From assembly GCF_900156375.1 (NCBI RefSeq), contig NZ_FTNK01000004.1, forward strand, positions 401,976 through 465,975: a stretch of 64,000 nt of DNA. The letters run 5' to 3'. A model generated the notes under the pieces. It did not search any database. It was not told the origin of the DNA and was given only the letters and a program-made list of their open reading frames with translations. The position numbers and the translations under genes were made by a program. The number at the start of each line of letters is the position of its first letter. The first letter of the stretch is position 1. Of the stretch, positions 44,971-54,018 are shown piece by piece. Source of the DNA: Paenibacillus macquariensis. GTDB taxonomy: Bacteria > Bacillota > Bacilli > Paenibacillales > Paenibacillaceae.

Positions 44971-47579
44971 TGTATTTCAAGTCAGGTCAATTGCGGAAGT
45001 TTTTTAAAGAAAAAGGATATATTGTGGGAGAAAAAGCGGCATTCACCATGATGAAGAATCACCCTCATGTCATCAACGATGTCGTTATCATGATTCCAAA
45101 GAAACATGCACAAGAGCTTGTAGAACAATACCTATTAGTCCCTGAAGGCTATATACTGGCTACGGAAGTTCCTAAAACCTACAACATCGCAGTCAGCAAG
45201 ATAGACTCATTAACGGAAGCTGGTACATTAGGCAAATGCATTCGTCTTCTCAATGGTTTTTGGAGAGTTTATGTCGATTCAAGCAAGCTTGACGAACTAC
45301 AAAAAGAGTTCATTACTTATCAGCAACTACATGAGCACTTCCAAACTCTCGGTATTACGATTGGTATTGAATATATTAGAAAAATAATGAACACTCACCC
45401 TAAGGTGATAAACAGTCAGAAATACAAACAAAAATTACTACATAAGGACGACATGATAGATATTATCAATCAGATAATCCCACCTGCTGGATACCTCTCA
45501 GTAGACGAAGCTTGCAAACACACTGGGCTTAATAAAAACTTAATTCAAGAACTAATAAAAAATAAAGCGATTGATAAATTTACCTCGAAATACGGGAAAC
45601 AGAGAATTTTTGTTGATCCACAACAACTGCAAGAAGTATCAGATCGAGAAACAAATTATTATTCAGTGCCTGATGCAGCGTTATTATTAGGCACATCTAC
45701 TACTCACTTATATAGACTTATTCAAGATGGCATTCTCGAAAATTTTAAACTCGAGAAAGTAAAACAGAAAAGAAAGTATTACCTTAACAAAAACGAAATT
45801 CATCAATTACATACTAAATATTCAAAAATTAAAGATGAAGCTCGAAAACCATTTAATAAAGCCATTTTTATCAAACAATTTAGTGACGAGATATTACAGA
45901 AACCAATCCCAATTGAGCTTTCTTTAAACAAAGAATTATTCATTAAATTTATCACTCAAATTCTGAATGATTTAAACGATCGAGAAACAAGTCTACAGAA
46001 CAGAAGATGGGAGTTGGGTAATGCATTAGATAAGATAATTACCCATTTGCCAAGCTTAATTCATACACTGAGCAAAGACTTCCTTGTTACTATGATGGAT
46101 GAAGAACAGCTGCCTCATTACGTAAAACAAGATTTCATCAGATTCTATAAGTATGCGTGTAGGATACAGCGTACAAGCCCCCAAAAGGTCTATATAACAA
46201 GAAATCGAATAAAAAGATCAATAAGCGAATCCAGCGATGACGAAATATATCCACCTGCGGTTTACGACCGGTTTTATACTCATGCAAAAAAGGTAGATCT
46301 CCATATCCCATATGCCATTCAAAAGAGGACCTATGCTAATATGTGGCTGTTCTCGACTTTTCTATTAACTGATATGTGGAGAGCAACGGATATATTTTAC
46401 GAATTTCCGCGCATCGACATAGACATACTGAATATTCCTGATTTCGCATGGTTTAAAACAAAAAAAATGAATCATAACCAGATCCATCTTGTAATAGAAC
46501 AATTACGTTTATTATTAAATTTTGCGAATGTAGGAAAAACAGGTGCCGAATTGCTTTTCTTAATGATTCCTGAATTAGAAGAATCCATCGCAACCGCTGC
46601 CGTCATATGCGAATTACACAGCAGGGACGTACCAATCAGCGACGTGGTTCAAAAAAGCTTCCTTCTAGGCACTTTCTTTGAGGGAATCACATCCGGGAAA
46701 TTAAAGACTAGTTCTTCAGGAAGAGTAGTTCATATGAAATACTTCGCTACAGATGAATTATTAAAGCGAACCAAATTCAGCTCTCACAAACTATGTAAAA
46801 GCACGATGACATATGTTTATTTTTATGTAAGTGAAAAAGGTGAAGCCGGCGATATCGACACTCGTAATCAAGCGGAAAAGCTTCTATCGGGAGGGCGTTC
46901 GCATCAACATGAAAATTCCGTGATCCCTTATGTAGTTTTTTCAAATAAAGACGGTTCCATGGATACCGTATCTATCAACTTATTCAGACGTGGTCATTTT
47001 GGATGGTTGTATAACACAATGGTCTCGCACGTTAATAGTAGTTTATCCATTCAGCAAAGCATGGAAGAAAGAACCCAGTCAATCGAAGAATTAAGAGATG
47101 AATTTTCTTTGCGCGAACTTGATGATTGGGCGGTAGGCATTCTTCAAAATAAAAAAAATGAAGAATATGTGGTACGTCGTCTTATGAAAATGTCCAAAAT
47201 TGAATTAATAGAAGAGGTCATAAAAATCTACAAATGTGAAAAACCAAGCCGTGATGGTCTAGGTCAATGTTTCGCTTTTCCTGATTGCCATTTTCCTGGA
47301 CGTACCTCATGCATTGGTTGTCCTGAGTTCATCCCTCAGTATCAATTACTCAAGCAAGCACATTCTGAATTCTTACGACTATCAGATAGCATTAGAAACA
47401 ATGTTTTTGAAGATCTCCGATTGAGAGACTCCATGTTTTTATGTCGTCTATATATTGTTATTGGAGAAGCAGTAAAGGCATTTGGTAGGGATAAGGTCAA
47501 TGCATATATTTCTTTAGAAACGATAACTAATGAGTGGCAAGAAGTGAAACCATATCTCGAAATACCGGAGAGGGAGTAA
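44970..47579 (+). CDS. Large HTH-rich protein with a degenerate tyrosine-recombinase domain
   Basis: An 869-residue protein. The N-terminal 290 residues contain several short winged-helix/MerR-excisionase-like units (GYLSVDEACKHTGLNKNLIQ; YSVPDAALLLGTSTTHLYRL). The C-terminal half resembles a tyrosine recombinase: LTDMWRATDIFYEFPRID stands at the Arg-I position and SSHKLCKSTMTYVYFYV at the HxxR box with Cys for Arg. RSHQHENSVIPYV holds a possible Tyr. A Cys cluster (QCFAFPDCHFPGRTSCIGC) lies near residue 770, comparable to one in the third protein. With Arg-II lost it is probably a structural or targeting partner, not a cutter. Joined to its neighbours by 1-2-base spacing. Confidence 0.75.
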   Translation: MYFKSGQLRKFFKEKGYIVGEKAAFTMMKNHPHVINDVVIMIPKKHAQELVEQYLLVPEGYILATEVPKTYNIAVSKIDSLTEAGTLGKCIRLLNGFWRVYVDSSKLDELQKEFITYQQLHEHFQTLGITIGIEYIRKIMNTHPKVINSQKYKQKLLHKDDMIDIINQIIPPAGYLSVDEACKHTGLNKNLIQELIKNKAIDKFTSKYGKQRIFVDPQQLQEVSDRETNYYSVPDAALLLGTSTTHLYRLIQDGILENFKLEKVKQKRKYYLNKNEIHQLHTKYSKIKDEARKPFNKAIFIKQFSDEILQKPIPIELSLNKELFIKFITQILNDLNDRETSLQNRRWELGNALDKIITHLPSLIHTLSKDFLVTMMDEEQLPHYVKQDFIRFYKYACRIQRTSPQKVYITRNRIKRSISESSDDEIYPPAVYDRFYTHAKKVDLHIPYAIQKRTYANMWLFSTFLLTDMWRATDIFYEFPRIDIDILNIPDFAWFKTKKMNHNQIHLVIEQLRLLLNFANVGKTGAELLFLMIPELEESIATAAVICELHSRDVPISDVVQKSFLLGTFFEGITSGKLKTSSSGRVVHMKYFATDELLKRTKFSSHKLCKSTMTYVYFYVSEKGEAGDIDTRNQAEKLLSGGRSHQHENSVIPYVVFSNKDGSMDTVSINLFRRGHFGWLYNTMVSHVNSSLSIQQSMEERTQSIEELRDEFSLRELDDWAVGILQNKKNEEYVVRRLMKMSKIELIEEVIKIYKCEKPSRDGLGQCFAFPDCHFPGRTSCIGCPEFIPQYQLLKQAHSEFLRLSDSIRNNVFEDLRLRDSMFLCRLYIVIGEAVKAFGRDKVNAYISLETITNEWQEVKPYLEIPERE

Positions 47580-47581
47580 TT

Positions 47582-49234
47582 ATGGAGTTAAAACAAGTGA
47601 TCAATTCTAGCGGCACATTAAAAACTATCTTGATTGAGGATGTAGTGTTCCAGTCCCATGAAGTTTCTAAGTATAAAGATATTTTTGAAAGTTTAAAAGT
47701 ACTTGGAATCATTGAACGCGGGGAATTTAGTGATCGACATTGGTACAGCTTTGACGAGATAAAGAACGTAATTGTCCCCTTACGCTTTGAATTAGATGTA
47801 TACGCAGAATTGCAATTATCACTCAAATGTTTCATCGCAAGCCAACTGGCCATGTCAAAATCATCAAGCACTGTAAAGATCACTCTAGAAAGTTTAAAAA
47901 CAATCATGCTTGAAACAAACGGCTTTAAAATTGATAAACTCAACTCTTTTTTATCTGAATTGGAGGTCACATCACCTAAACAAGCTTACCGATATAGTCG
48001 TTACATGATAAACTATTTGAATTTCTATCCTATAAAAAATAGAGAGAAATTCTTAGAACGCTGCTACACAATTTCTCGAATAGAGTCAAAAAACAGAGAT
48101 TTGCCTGAATTAAATGATATTATCGAATTCGACAGGATCGTGAATGATTACTTTCGAAGATCCCCCATAGAAGATCATTTAATGTTTAAACCCATCCAAA
48201 TTTTCTGGGTTGTTACAAACATCATCCCTTTGCGACCGTCCGAATTCGCCCTACTAAAAGCAAATTGTTTAGTTCCCAGGAACGGAAAATATTATATAAA
48301 GGTTCCAAGAATTAAGAACAGAGAAGGCGACACCATTACTTACCCAGAAATCCAAATCACTGAGGACATCTATTTCTTTATTCAAGAGTTTATCCTACGT
48401 CAAGAGCAGATGGGTATCGAGTCCCCCTATCTTTGTTCTTTGGAGTTTCATGAACTTTTTTATGAACCAAATTGGCGACGCAAAAATACTGATGGATCGG
48501 AATCATTTCAAGATAGAGTGACATCCACCCAACTACATAATTTACTTAAAAGATTTTATAAACAAGTCGTTGAAGGCATGTACAACGAGCACACTTCTAT
48601 GCAAATAATACCTGCTCACACTAGACATTTCGCAATAATTAATATGTTCCTCCAAGGCTATAACATGCTATCCATTGCAAGAATGGCGGGGCATTTAGAC
48701 TTAAAAACCCAAGACAATTATTATAGTCATGCAAGAACATTTGCACAATCGCATGTATATAATTTATTACGTACAAGCATGGGTGAGAAAATAGGGGAGA
48801 ATATCCCTAACGGTATATTTGGTTGGAGACAAAAACTTCGAGATAAGTCGGCACGATTTATCAGGTATTCACACGATGAGCTCAGTGAAAAATACCGCAA
48901 AGTAAAGTATGGATATTGTGAGAGTGAAAACTTTCCTTACGATTGCGTAGAAGATTGCCGTGTTTGTCTTTCTCATTTCATCTTCAAGCCAAGACTAGAT
49001 GAAGAACGCCAAGCCGGAACCTGGTTAGAAAGTTACTCCAAGGAATTACAACAAAAAATCGAAACTACACTCGATTTGATGATTACTACAAGCAAAAGTC
49101 TAAGCAAGCTATCAAACCCACTTACTGAAGCCTCTTTCTCAAACGCTTCTAGACAATTACAGAAATACATGGACCACAAATTATTAATAGACCTAAAGAT
49201 TAGTGAAGGTGATTACAATGGCGGGGAAGTCTAA
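47582..49234 (+). CDS. Tyrosine recombinase/integrase, third element gene
   Basis: A 550-residue recombinase with complete catalytic set: Arg in IIPLRPSEFALLKAN, Lys-bearing beta-hairpin near YYIKVPRIKNREG, HTRHF box, GH in MAGHLDLKTQDNYYSH and the nucleophilic Tyr in the same segment. After the catalytic domain come a Cys cluster (GYCESENFPYDCVEDCRVC) and a helical tail, as in Tn554 TnpB-type proteins. ATG 47582 is two bases after the previous stop and follows GGAGAGGGAG; an earlier in-frame ATG lies inside the preceding gene without a site. Confidence 0.9.
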   Translation: MELKQVINSSGTLKTILIEDVVFQSHEVSKYKDIFESLKVLGIIERGEFSDRHWYSFDEIKNVIVPLRFELDVYAELQLSLKCFIASQLAMSKSSSTVKITLESLKTIMLETNGFKIDKLNSFLSELEVTSPKQAYRYSRYMINYLNFYPIKNREKFLERCYTISRIESKNRDLPELNDIIEFDRIVNDYFRRSPIEDHLMFKPIQIFWVVTNIIPLRPSEFALLKANCLVPRNGKYYIKVPRIKNREGDTITYPEIQITEDIYFFIQEFILRQEQMGIESPYLCSLEFHELFYEPNWRRKNTDGSESFQDRVTSTQLHNLLKRFYKQVVEGMYNEHTSMQIIPAHTRHFAIINMFLQGYNMLSIARMAGHLDLKTQDNYYSHARTFAQSHVYNLLRTSMGEKIGENIPNGIFGWRQKLRDKSARFIRYSHDELSEKYRKVKYGYCESENFPYDCVEDCRVCLSHFIFKPRLDEERQAGTWLESYSKELQQKIETTLDLMITTSKSLSKLSNPLTEASFSNASRQLQKYMDHKLLIDLKISEGDYNGGEV

Positions 49235-49856
49235 TTTCACAGATGAACAGCTCATGGATTTAGCTGATGAAATCAAAGCGAAATACAAAGGTAAGGAGTT
49301 AACCCCCTCTTTATTAGAACGAGAAACAGGGATTGGCCGCATGACGTGGAAAAGACGTATTGACGATTACCTCAATGAATTGAATAAACCTCTGGTTCGA
49401 GATATGGGCGAAAACACGGATGATACGATTTTATTCCCCAGTATTGAGACCATTTTCACCAGGCACGGATATAACGTAGATAAACACGTCAAGTTGATTA
49501 ATGCGCTTCATGAACTAGAGTTGTTAATCCAAGATCTTCATAAAGAGAATCAACTAAACAAAGAACAATCGAAGAAATACGAAAAAATAAAGGATTCTTT
49601 TGAGGAGCAAAGCAAAAAAATACAAGACTTAAAAAGTCAGAAACAATACTACGAAACAAAGTACAACCAGCTTGTAGTCTCTAGTTTAGAAGCACATTTG
49701 CGTAAAGAGCATGGCATTTCAGCAGATATAATCAATTTCAACTCAAACAAGAAAATCTATGAAAAGCTTGATACTTTAGAAGAAAACTTCTCAGAACCAA
49801 AGGAAACCTCATCACAGAAAAAAATCAATGAATTGGAAAATAATTACGGTTTTTAG
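49218..49856 (+). CDS. HTH/coiled-coil protein, fourth element gene (TnpC-like)
   Basis: A 212-residue highly charged protein. The N-terminal 60 residues look like a DNA-binding domain (LTPSLLERETGIGRMTWKRR). A long coiled coil covers about residues 95-160 (NKEQSKKYEKIKDSFEEQSK, KKIQDLKSQKQYYETKYNQL). It overlaps the third gene by 17 bases with GAAGGTG as ribosome site. Tn554 also ends its transposition operon with a small coiled-coil protein, TnpC, which influences orientation and efficiency; a similar accessory role is inferred. No enzyme motif seen. Confidence 0.75.
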   Translation: MAGKSNFTDEQLMDLADEIKAKYKGKELTPSLLERETGIGRMTWKRRIDDYLNELNKPLVRDMGENTDDTILFPSIETIFTRHGYNVDKHVKLINALHELELLIQDLHKENQLNKEQSKKYEKIKDSFEEQSKKIQDLKSQKQYYETKYNQLVVSSLEAHLRKEHGISADIINFNSNKKIYEKLDTLEENFSEPKETSSQKKINELENNYGF

Positions 49857-50276
49857 CATGGTATTTCATCTTCGCATCTCTTTTATCATCGAAATAGCAT
49901 ATTAGACTTTAAAGGAGCTATGGCTTATTCGCCTAGCTCTTTCCTATTATTTCAGTATTTTCAAAATCAGCAGGCGCACTCCGAACCAACCGTGATGGAA
50001 AACTCAGTTTTTATGATGAGTTTAGCAGAACCTATGTAATGATAAGAAACATCTCTGCTTTCCGATTTTTTCTATTAATCTCCCATGGAAGAACTCTTTA
50101 TCTTCTATCATCTGTGGTGCGGCGCTTGCGCTGCATGTATGGCTAAACCAGCTAATAGAATGTCAAGTTAAACATTTTAAATCAAAAAACACTTCATGTT
50201 ATACTAAAAATGCACAACACAAATAACCCTCCTCATTCAATGTGGAAGGTTTTTGTTTCATTTGAAAATGCTGCTG
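49857..50276. other. Non-coding right part of the recombinase element
   Basis: A hairpin near 49909-49946 (GGAGCTA with TAGCTCTTTCC) may terminate the four-gene operon. A TGCACA copy lies at 50211. A weak stem with a T-run (ACCCTCC/GGAAGGT, about 50225-50256) comes next, directly before the IS110 transposase stop. No gene seen. Confidence 0.5.
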
Positions 50277-51512
50277 TTAAATAGTTTCTTGGAACGGTGT
50301 TTTCGTTTTTAAAATCGCATAAATCCAGTGTAAAAGCTTATTAGCACAAGCTATAATGGCTACTTTATACGGCTTACCTTCCTCACGTTTTAAATCATAG
50401 AAGGCTCGTAAACGTTTGTTTCGTGCAATAGTTTCTTCGGTTGTTTTCTTTTTACGACTATCTCGAATCGAACAGCGAACGGCTGTGTAAAGCATATGCC
50501 GAAGTCTAGCTGAACCGCGTTTGGTAATATGATTGTTCGTGCCTTTAAAGCGACCTGATTCAAATACACTTGGGTCTAGACCCGCGAAGGCTACTAACTT
50601 TTTGGGATGATTAAACCGGTCAATTTCCCCGATTTCTGAAAGTATCGTGGCAGCGATTTTTTCACCTACGCCGGGAAGTGACTGGATTAATTCATATTCT
50701 TCGAGTTGTGCCGCCAATTGATCAATCTCACAATCTAACGTAGAAAGTTGTTGGCGGTACGCTTGAAGTAAATCAATATACATCTTCAGACTGACGAGAA
50801 GGCTTTGATAAAGCGTCGACTGAAATGGGTTGCGTTCGGCAGCTGCGATTAATACTTCAGCTCTTTCTTGCGCCCAATTAAATGAACGTGCTCTACAATG
50901 CCTATCAATAAATTGTGCAATCTCTTCTACACCTGCGTCTAGTACTGATTCAGATGTTGGGTAGGACTGTAAAGTCCTTAATGAAATCTCAGCGTACAAA
51001 TCACCAAAAACTCCTTTATACTCAGGGAAAACTTGATCTAATACAGCTTGAAATTGCAGCTTTGTTTGAACCATAATTCCCGTCATATTTTCGTGTTGCC
51101 TTGTTAGATGCCGAAGGTTTAAAATCTGAATACCACGCTTTTTCTGTGGCTCTAAATCCTCTTTGTAATACAGTTCACCTAAGTGATAGGCATCAATGGC
51201 ATCTGTTTTCGTTTTTCGTAAGTTAGAGCTTTTCGCTCGGTATGAAACGAGTGGATTGACGACAATAACAATGTACTCTCGTGCCTCTAAAAACTGTACA
51301 ACTGGGGCATGATAGTGACCTGTCGCTTCTAAAACAATAGGTGGTTTCATCCCTGTTTTACGCTCTAAATCTAGTAAATAAGCATGTAACTCTTCCAATC
51401 CTTCCACCGTATGATTAACTTTCACACTGTTTTTATAGGGCATTTTTTTATCCAAGAACATTTGTACCTGACTTTCACCTTTTGCGATATCCAGGCCAAC
51501 AACTGGATTCAT
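50277..51512 (-). CDS. IS110-family transposase (intact)
   Basis: A 411-residue IS110 recombinase. The N-terminal RuvC-like DEDD domain contains VGLDIAKGESQVQM, VLEATGHYHAP and KTDAIDAYHLGELY. The C-terminal Transposase_20 domain contains IQSLPGVGEKIAATILSEIG, LVAFAGLDPSVFESG and ITKRGSARLRHML, which includes the serine used in catalysis by this family. IS110 enzymes insert circular intermediates guided by a bridge RNA. ATG 51512 follows AAGGAGGAG. Length is normal and there are no lesions, so the copy may be active. It lies directly against the right end of the recombinase element. Confidence 0.95.
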   Translation of the reverse strand: MNPVVGLDIAKGESQVQMFLDKKMPYKNSVKVNHTVEGLEELHAYLLDLERKTGMKPPIVLEATGHYHAPVVQFLEAREYIVIVVNPLVSYRAKSSNLRKTKTDAIDAYHLGELYYKEDLEPQKKRGIQILNLRHLTRQHENMTGIMVQTKLQFQAVLDQVFPEYKGVFGDLYAEISLRTLQSYPTSESVLDAGVEEIAQFIDRHCRARSFNWAQERAEVLIAAAERNPFQSTLYQSLLVSLKMYIDLLQAYRQQLSTLDCEIDQLAAQLEEYELIQSLPGVGEKIAATILSEIGEIDRFNHPKKLVAFAGLDPSVFESGRFKGTNNHITKRGSARLRHMLYTAVRCSIRDSRKKKTTEETIARNKRLRAFYDLKREEGKPYKVAIIACANKLLHWIYAILKTKTPFQETI

Positions 51513-51720
51513 AAATTATCTCCTCCTTAGGTAATGGATTGACCGGTAACCTCTATCTAGCTTGTCATTCATATGTTCGATTGTTATACGGGATCACACT
51601 GTCCCAACCAGCCTAATCATGTGTTAACAAGTAGAGGGTGAACATGTTAGTTGTCGGGATTAAATCCCACGGGCAGGTACGTTTTACCCCGGCTACTATC
51701 AATCTATAAATTGAATAAAA
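51513..51720 (-). ncRNA. Candidate IS110 bridge-RNA region
   Basis: In the IS110 group proper, the bridge RNA is transcribed from the non-coding end upstream of the transposase. These 208 non-coding bases occupy that place. They contain several short inverted repeats (for example GATTAAATCCCACGGG near 51657 and CAACTAACATGTTCACCC on the minus strand near 51650). I could not define the target and donor loops by eye. Exact ends unknown. Confidence 0.5.
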
Positions 51721-51725
51721 AATAG

Positions 51726-51780
51726 TCAACCAGATTTCTCTGGCTGACCTTATAATACGAACGGGCAGGATAGTTCAATA
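51726..51780. repeat. Hairpin plus CTAACGGG-family repeat, copy 1
   Basis: GTCAaCCAGA/TCTGGcTGAC forms a stem at 51726-51749. GAACGGGCAGGATAGTTCAA starts at 51759. AACGGGCAGGATAG is identical to the copy at 63646-63659. Confidence 0.6.
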
Positions 51781-51872
51781 AAAAGACAAGTTTATTTAAA
51801 AAAACTACAAGATTATTTACCAACTCTATTATTGATAATTATGTTAAGGTAAAAAGAGAAGGGGGCTTTAAA

Positions 51873-52124
51873 ATGAGAGTTCACTATATTGAAGGTACAT
51901 TAGAAGAAATTATAGAAAATAAAAGAAGTTATAGTGTTGACAATCTATATGTGCGAATTGGTGAAAAAATAAAGTTAGGTTTAGCATTGTGCGAAGTAGT
52001 TGAGATTGTACACTACCCTGACGAGGTTGGCGAATATAGAGTAGATGTTTTTGTGAAAGTAATAAAAAAACTCCCTGATACATTTTGGGATAGAAACATA
52101 TTGGACATATTTTTAAAAAAATGA
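51873..52124 (+). CDS. Unrecognised 83-residue protein
   Basis: A small soluble protein (starts MRVHYIEGTLEEIIENKRSY; later KIKLGLALCEVVEIVHYPDE) with a good site (AGAAGGGGG, ATG 51873). No membrane segment, signal or HTH. The pattern of a short beta-rich fold is compatible with an immunity-like or accessory protein, but I do not recognise a family. It is flanked by CTAACGGG-type repeats like the next two genes, which suggests a single-gene cassette. Confidence 0.6.
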   Translation: MRVHYIEGTLEEIIENKRSYSVDNLYVRIGEKIKLGLALCEVVEIVHYPDEVGEYRVDVFVKVIKKLPDTFWDRNILDIFLKK

Positions 52125-52263
52125 AACTTATATTGTGAAAATGTACTTATACTAACGAGTTGCGTTTGTTCAACAAGCACAGTCGCTTCTTGTGCTAACG
52201 GGGGGATTGCTTAAAAGGAAGTGGAATTATAATTATAATTTGGATTCTTTAGGAGGGTAATGA

Positions 52264-52784
52264 ATGAAAGTAAGACTAAGCGATTTTAATGAGAATTGGG
52301 CAAACTTTATCAAGATGAAGCTGATTTTCTAAGAACTATATTTACGGATGAAATCGTACGTTTCGAGCATTTTGGAAGCACTTCAATACCAGGCTTACAA
52401 GCGAAGCCTGTAATTGACATGATGTGTATTGTAAAAGACATTAACAATGTTGATTTACATAACGATAAAATGAATCAGCTCGGATATGATGTGGCTGGAG
52501 ATTGGGGCATCCCTGGAAGAAGGTTATTCCGAAAGGGTGGTGAAGAAAGGACTCATCACATTCATTTTTATCAAACAGACAACCCACAAATTGAACGGCA
52601 TCTTATATTTAGAGATTATCTGAGATGTCATCCTGAAGAAGTAGCAAGATACAGTCGGTTTAAGGAAGAATTAGCTGAACGTTTTGAAAACACAAGTGAA
52701 TATAGCCCAGCAAAAAAAACATTTGTTATGGAAATGGAACAACTTGCACTATCTTGGTACAGTAAAAACCAAGAAAATAATTAA
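52264..52784 (+). pseudogene. GrpB-family (UPF0157) protein with a 5' frameshift
   Basis: ATG 52264 after GGAGGG opens KVRLSDFNENWAN, the normal beginning of GrpB proteins, but runs into TAA. The rest of the protein (LYQDEADFLRTIFTDEIVRF, EHFGSTSIPGLQAKPVIDMM) is in another frame to 52784. One missing A in the run after GGGC at about 52301 accounts for it. GrpB proteins belong to the nucleotidyltransferase fold, and HFGSTSIPG is the motif. Either a recent mutation or a homopolymer error in the sequence. Confidence 0.88.
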
Positions 52785-52796
52785 TATGTTATTGAG

Positions 52797-52820
52797 CTAA
52801 CGGGACACTATAGTTGAATA
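52797..52820. repeat. CTAACGGG-family repeat, copy 2
   Basis: CTAACGGGACACTATAGTTG then AATA, 12 bases after the GrpB stop. A related CTAACG motif occurs twice between the two preceding genes, at about 52152 and 52195. Confidence 0.6.
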
Positions 52821-52975
52821 AGGAATTACTGGATTCGGCCAACATATTAATAGTTGGTCTCTTTCTGTCGCATCCGGACGATTAAACGCAGTATAAGCTA
52901 GCGTTATTTATTTACTTATAAGAAGGGATTTTGCCATTTGTTGTCGAAAGGAGTTGTTAAAGGGGGGTGAAATGG

Positions 52976-53458
52976 ATGGCAGAGTCGACTCCACCAACTA
53001 CTAGTAATGAGGAAAACATTTTCATTAGTAATTTAATTGAGATAACTAGAAAAAAAGATGAAGAATTAAAAGTATTTATCGAGTGTAACTTTTTTCCTGA
53101 GAAATCGACATTAAGTATTGAAGCTATTAGCAATAATATTAATATTTTAAAAAAAATGAATAGTTCACAGCAGGCACTAGTTAAAGGAAGGGCTAGAACT
53201 TTCGAAGAAATAAACGATCCCTCGAAGTATTTCCCTTCTCTTATTGCGATTATTACGTTAATACTTAGTTTATATGCTTTACTAAGAGAATTGAGTGGAT
53301 TATTGAGTGGTAATGTTACTTTGTTGGTAATTTTATTGAGTTTTCTAGTTACTGCGTATTTAGCGCTTTTCACTATTAGGACGCTTTCTAGCACAATGAA
53401 AAGACGGACGACAGCGTTGTTCTTTAATGCTCTTTTAAATAGTATTAAATTTGAATAA
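52976..53458 (+). CDS. Unrecognised two-helix membrane protein
   Basis: 160 residues: a charged helical N-terminal region of about 85 residues (ISNLIEITRKKDEELKVFIE), then two membrane helices, about 93-115 (YFPSLIAIITLILSLYALL) and 122-142 (VTLLVILLSFLVTAYLALF), and a short cytoplasmic tail. ATG 52976 follows AGGGGGG. It is followed by a perfect terminator. Small two-helix proteins of this kind serve as effectors in some defence systems, but nothing here shows that; no family is recognised. Confidence 0.65.
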   Translation: MAESTPPTTSNEENIFISNLIEITRKKDEELKVFIECNFFPEKSTLSIEAISNNINILKKMNSSQQALVKGRARTFEEINDPSKYFPSLIAIITLILSLYALLRELSGLLSGNVTLLVILLSFLVTAYLALFTIRTLSSTMKRRTTALFFNALLNSIKFE

Positions 53459-53490
53459 ATAAAAAGCACCCTCTGGGGGTGCTTTTTATT
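53458..53490. terminator. Intrinsic terminator
   Basis: Perfect arms AATAAAAAGCACCC and GGGTGCTTTTTATT with a five-base loop, starting inside the stop codon region of the membrane-protein gene. Confidence 0.92.
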
Positions 53491-53520
53491 TATTCTTAGT
53501 GACTTTCTTCTCTAAAAGCA

Positions 53521-53985
53521 ACATCGAAATGGGTTGAAGTTGTATCCAGCCGAGGAAAGAGCCGAGCTTGTGCCGCAACATTCATTGAACGCAAGACACG
53601 TATGTATCTAGCCCTAAAGATGCCAGACCGTACAGCGCATTCTATGGAGATTGCATTCGGTGTAATCGCTAGCCAGTACCCTCAAAAAACCTTTCTAACA
53701 ACTACGACAGATCGAGGGAAAGAATTTGCCTGCTATGACGCCTTAGAAACCTTTCATGAACTGGACGTCTACTTTGCCGATCCCTATTCCTCTTGGCAAC
53801 GAGGATCTAATGAAAATGGGAATGGACTTCTTAGAGAGTTTTTCCCAAAAGGTCATGACTTTGCAGAGGTTACCAATGAGGAACTGGCTCATGCCATCCA
53901 TCTCATTAACGACCGTCCTCGAAAATGTCTAGGCTGGAAGTCTGCTCACGAATCTTTTATGGAACAGGTGTCGCACTTAGCTTGA
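53521..53985 (+). pseudogene. IS30-family transposase C-terminal fragment
   Basis: The frame reads VVSSRGKSRACAATFIERKT, then TTTTDRGKEFACYDALETFH and WQRGSNENGNGLLREFFPKG, the IS30 catalytic domain with its second Asp and the Glu. The first catalytic Asp position has changed (KWVEVVSS) and the N-terminal HTH half is absent. About 150 of 320-350 residues remain, so it is inactive. Confidence 0.88.
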
Positions 53986-54018
53986 CAATCCGTCACATGA
54001 AAATAGATGTTCAAAAAT

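Larger units (their letters stand above)
43431..50220 (+). mobile_element. Tyrosine-recombinase element with four coupled genes
   Basis: The unit runs from the point where the glycosidase is cut (about 43420-43431) to the last TGCACA repeat (50211-50216). It holds recombinase, large HTH/degenerate recombinase, recombinase and HTH/coiled-coil genes, each overlapping or touching the next. Tn554 (TnpA, TnpB, TnpC) and recombinase-in-trio elements are the nearest known designs, but protein sizes (447, 869, 550, 212) and the fourth gene differ. The right end is not proven; downstream genes could be cargo. Confidence 0.7.

Noticed and set aside
43431..50220. Prophage
   Set aside because: There are three recombinase-type genes but no capsid, terminase, tail or lysis gene anywhere in the window.
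51873..53458. Toxin-antitoxin pair
   Set aside because: The small genes are far apart, each with its own signals, and a GrpB gene lies between them; no known toxin motif is seen.
52957..53469. 170-codon minus-strand frame
   Set aside because: Antisense of the membrane-protein gene; the plus strand has the ribosome site and a matching terminator.
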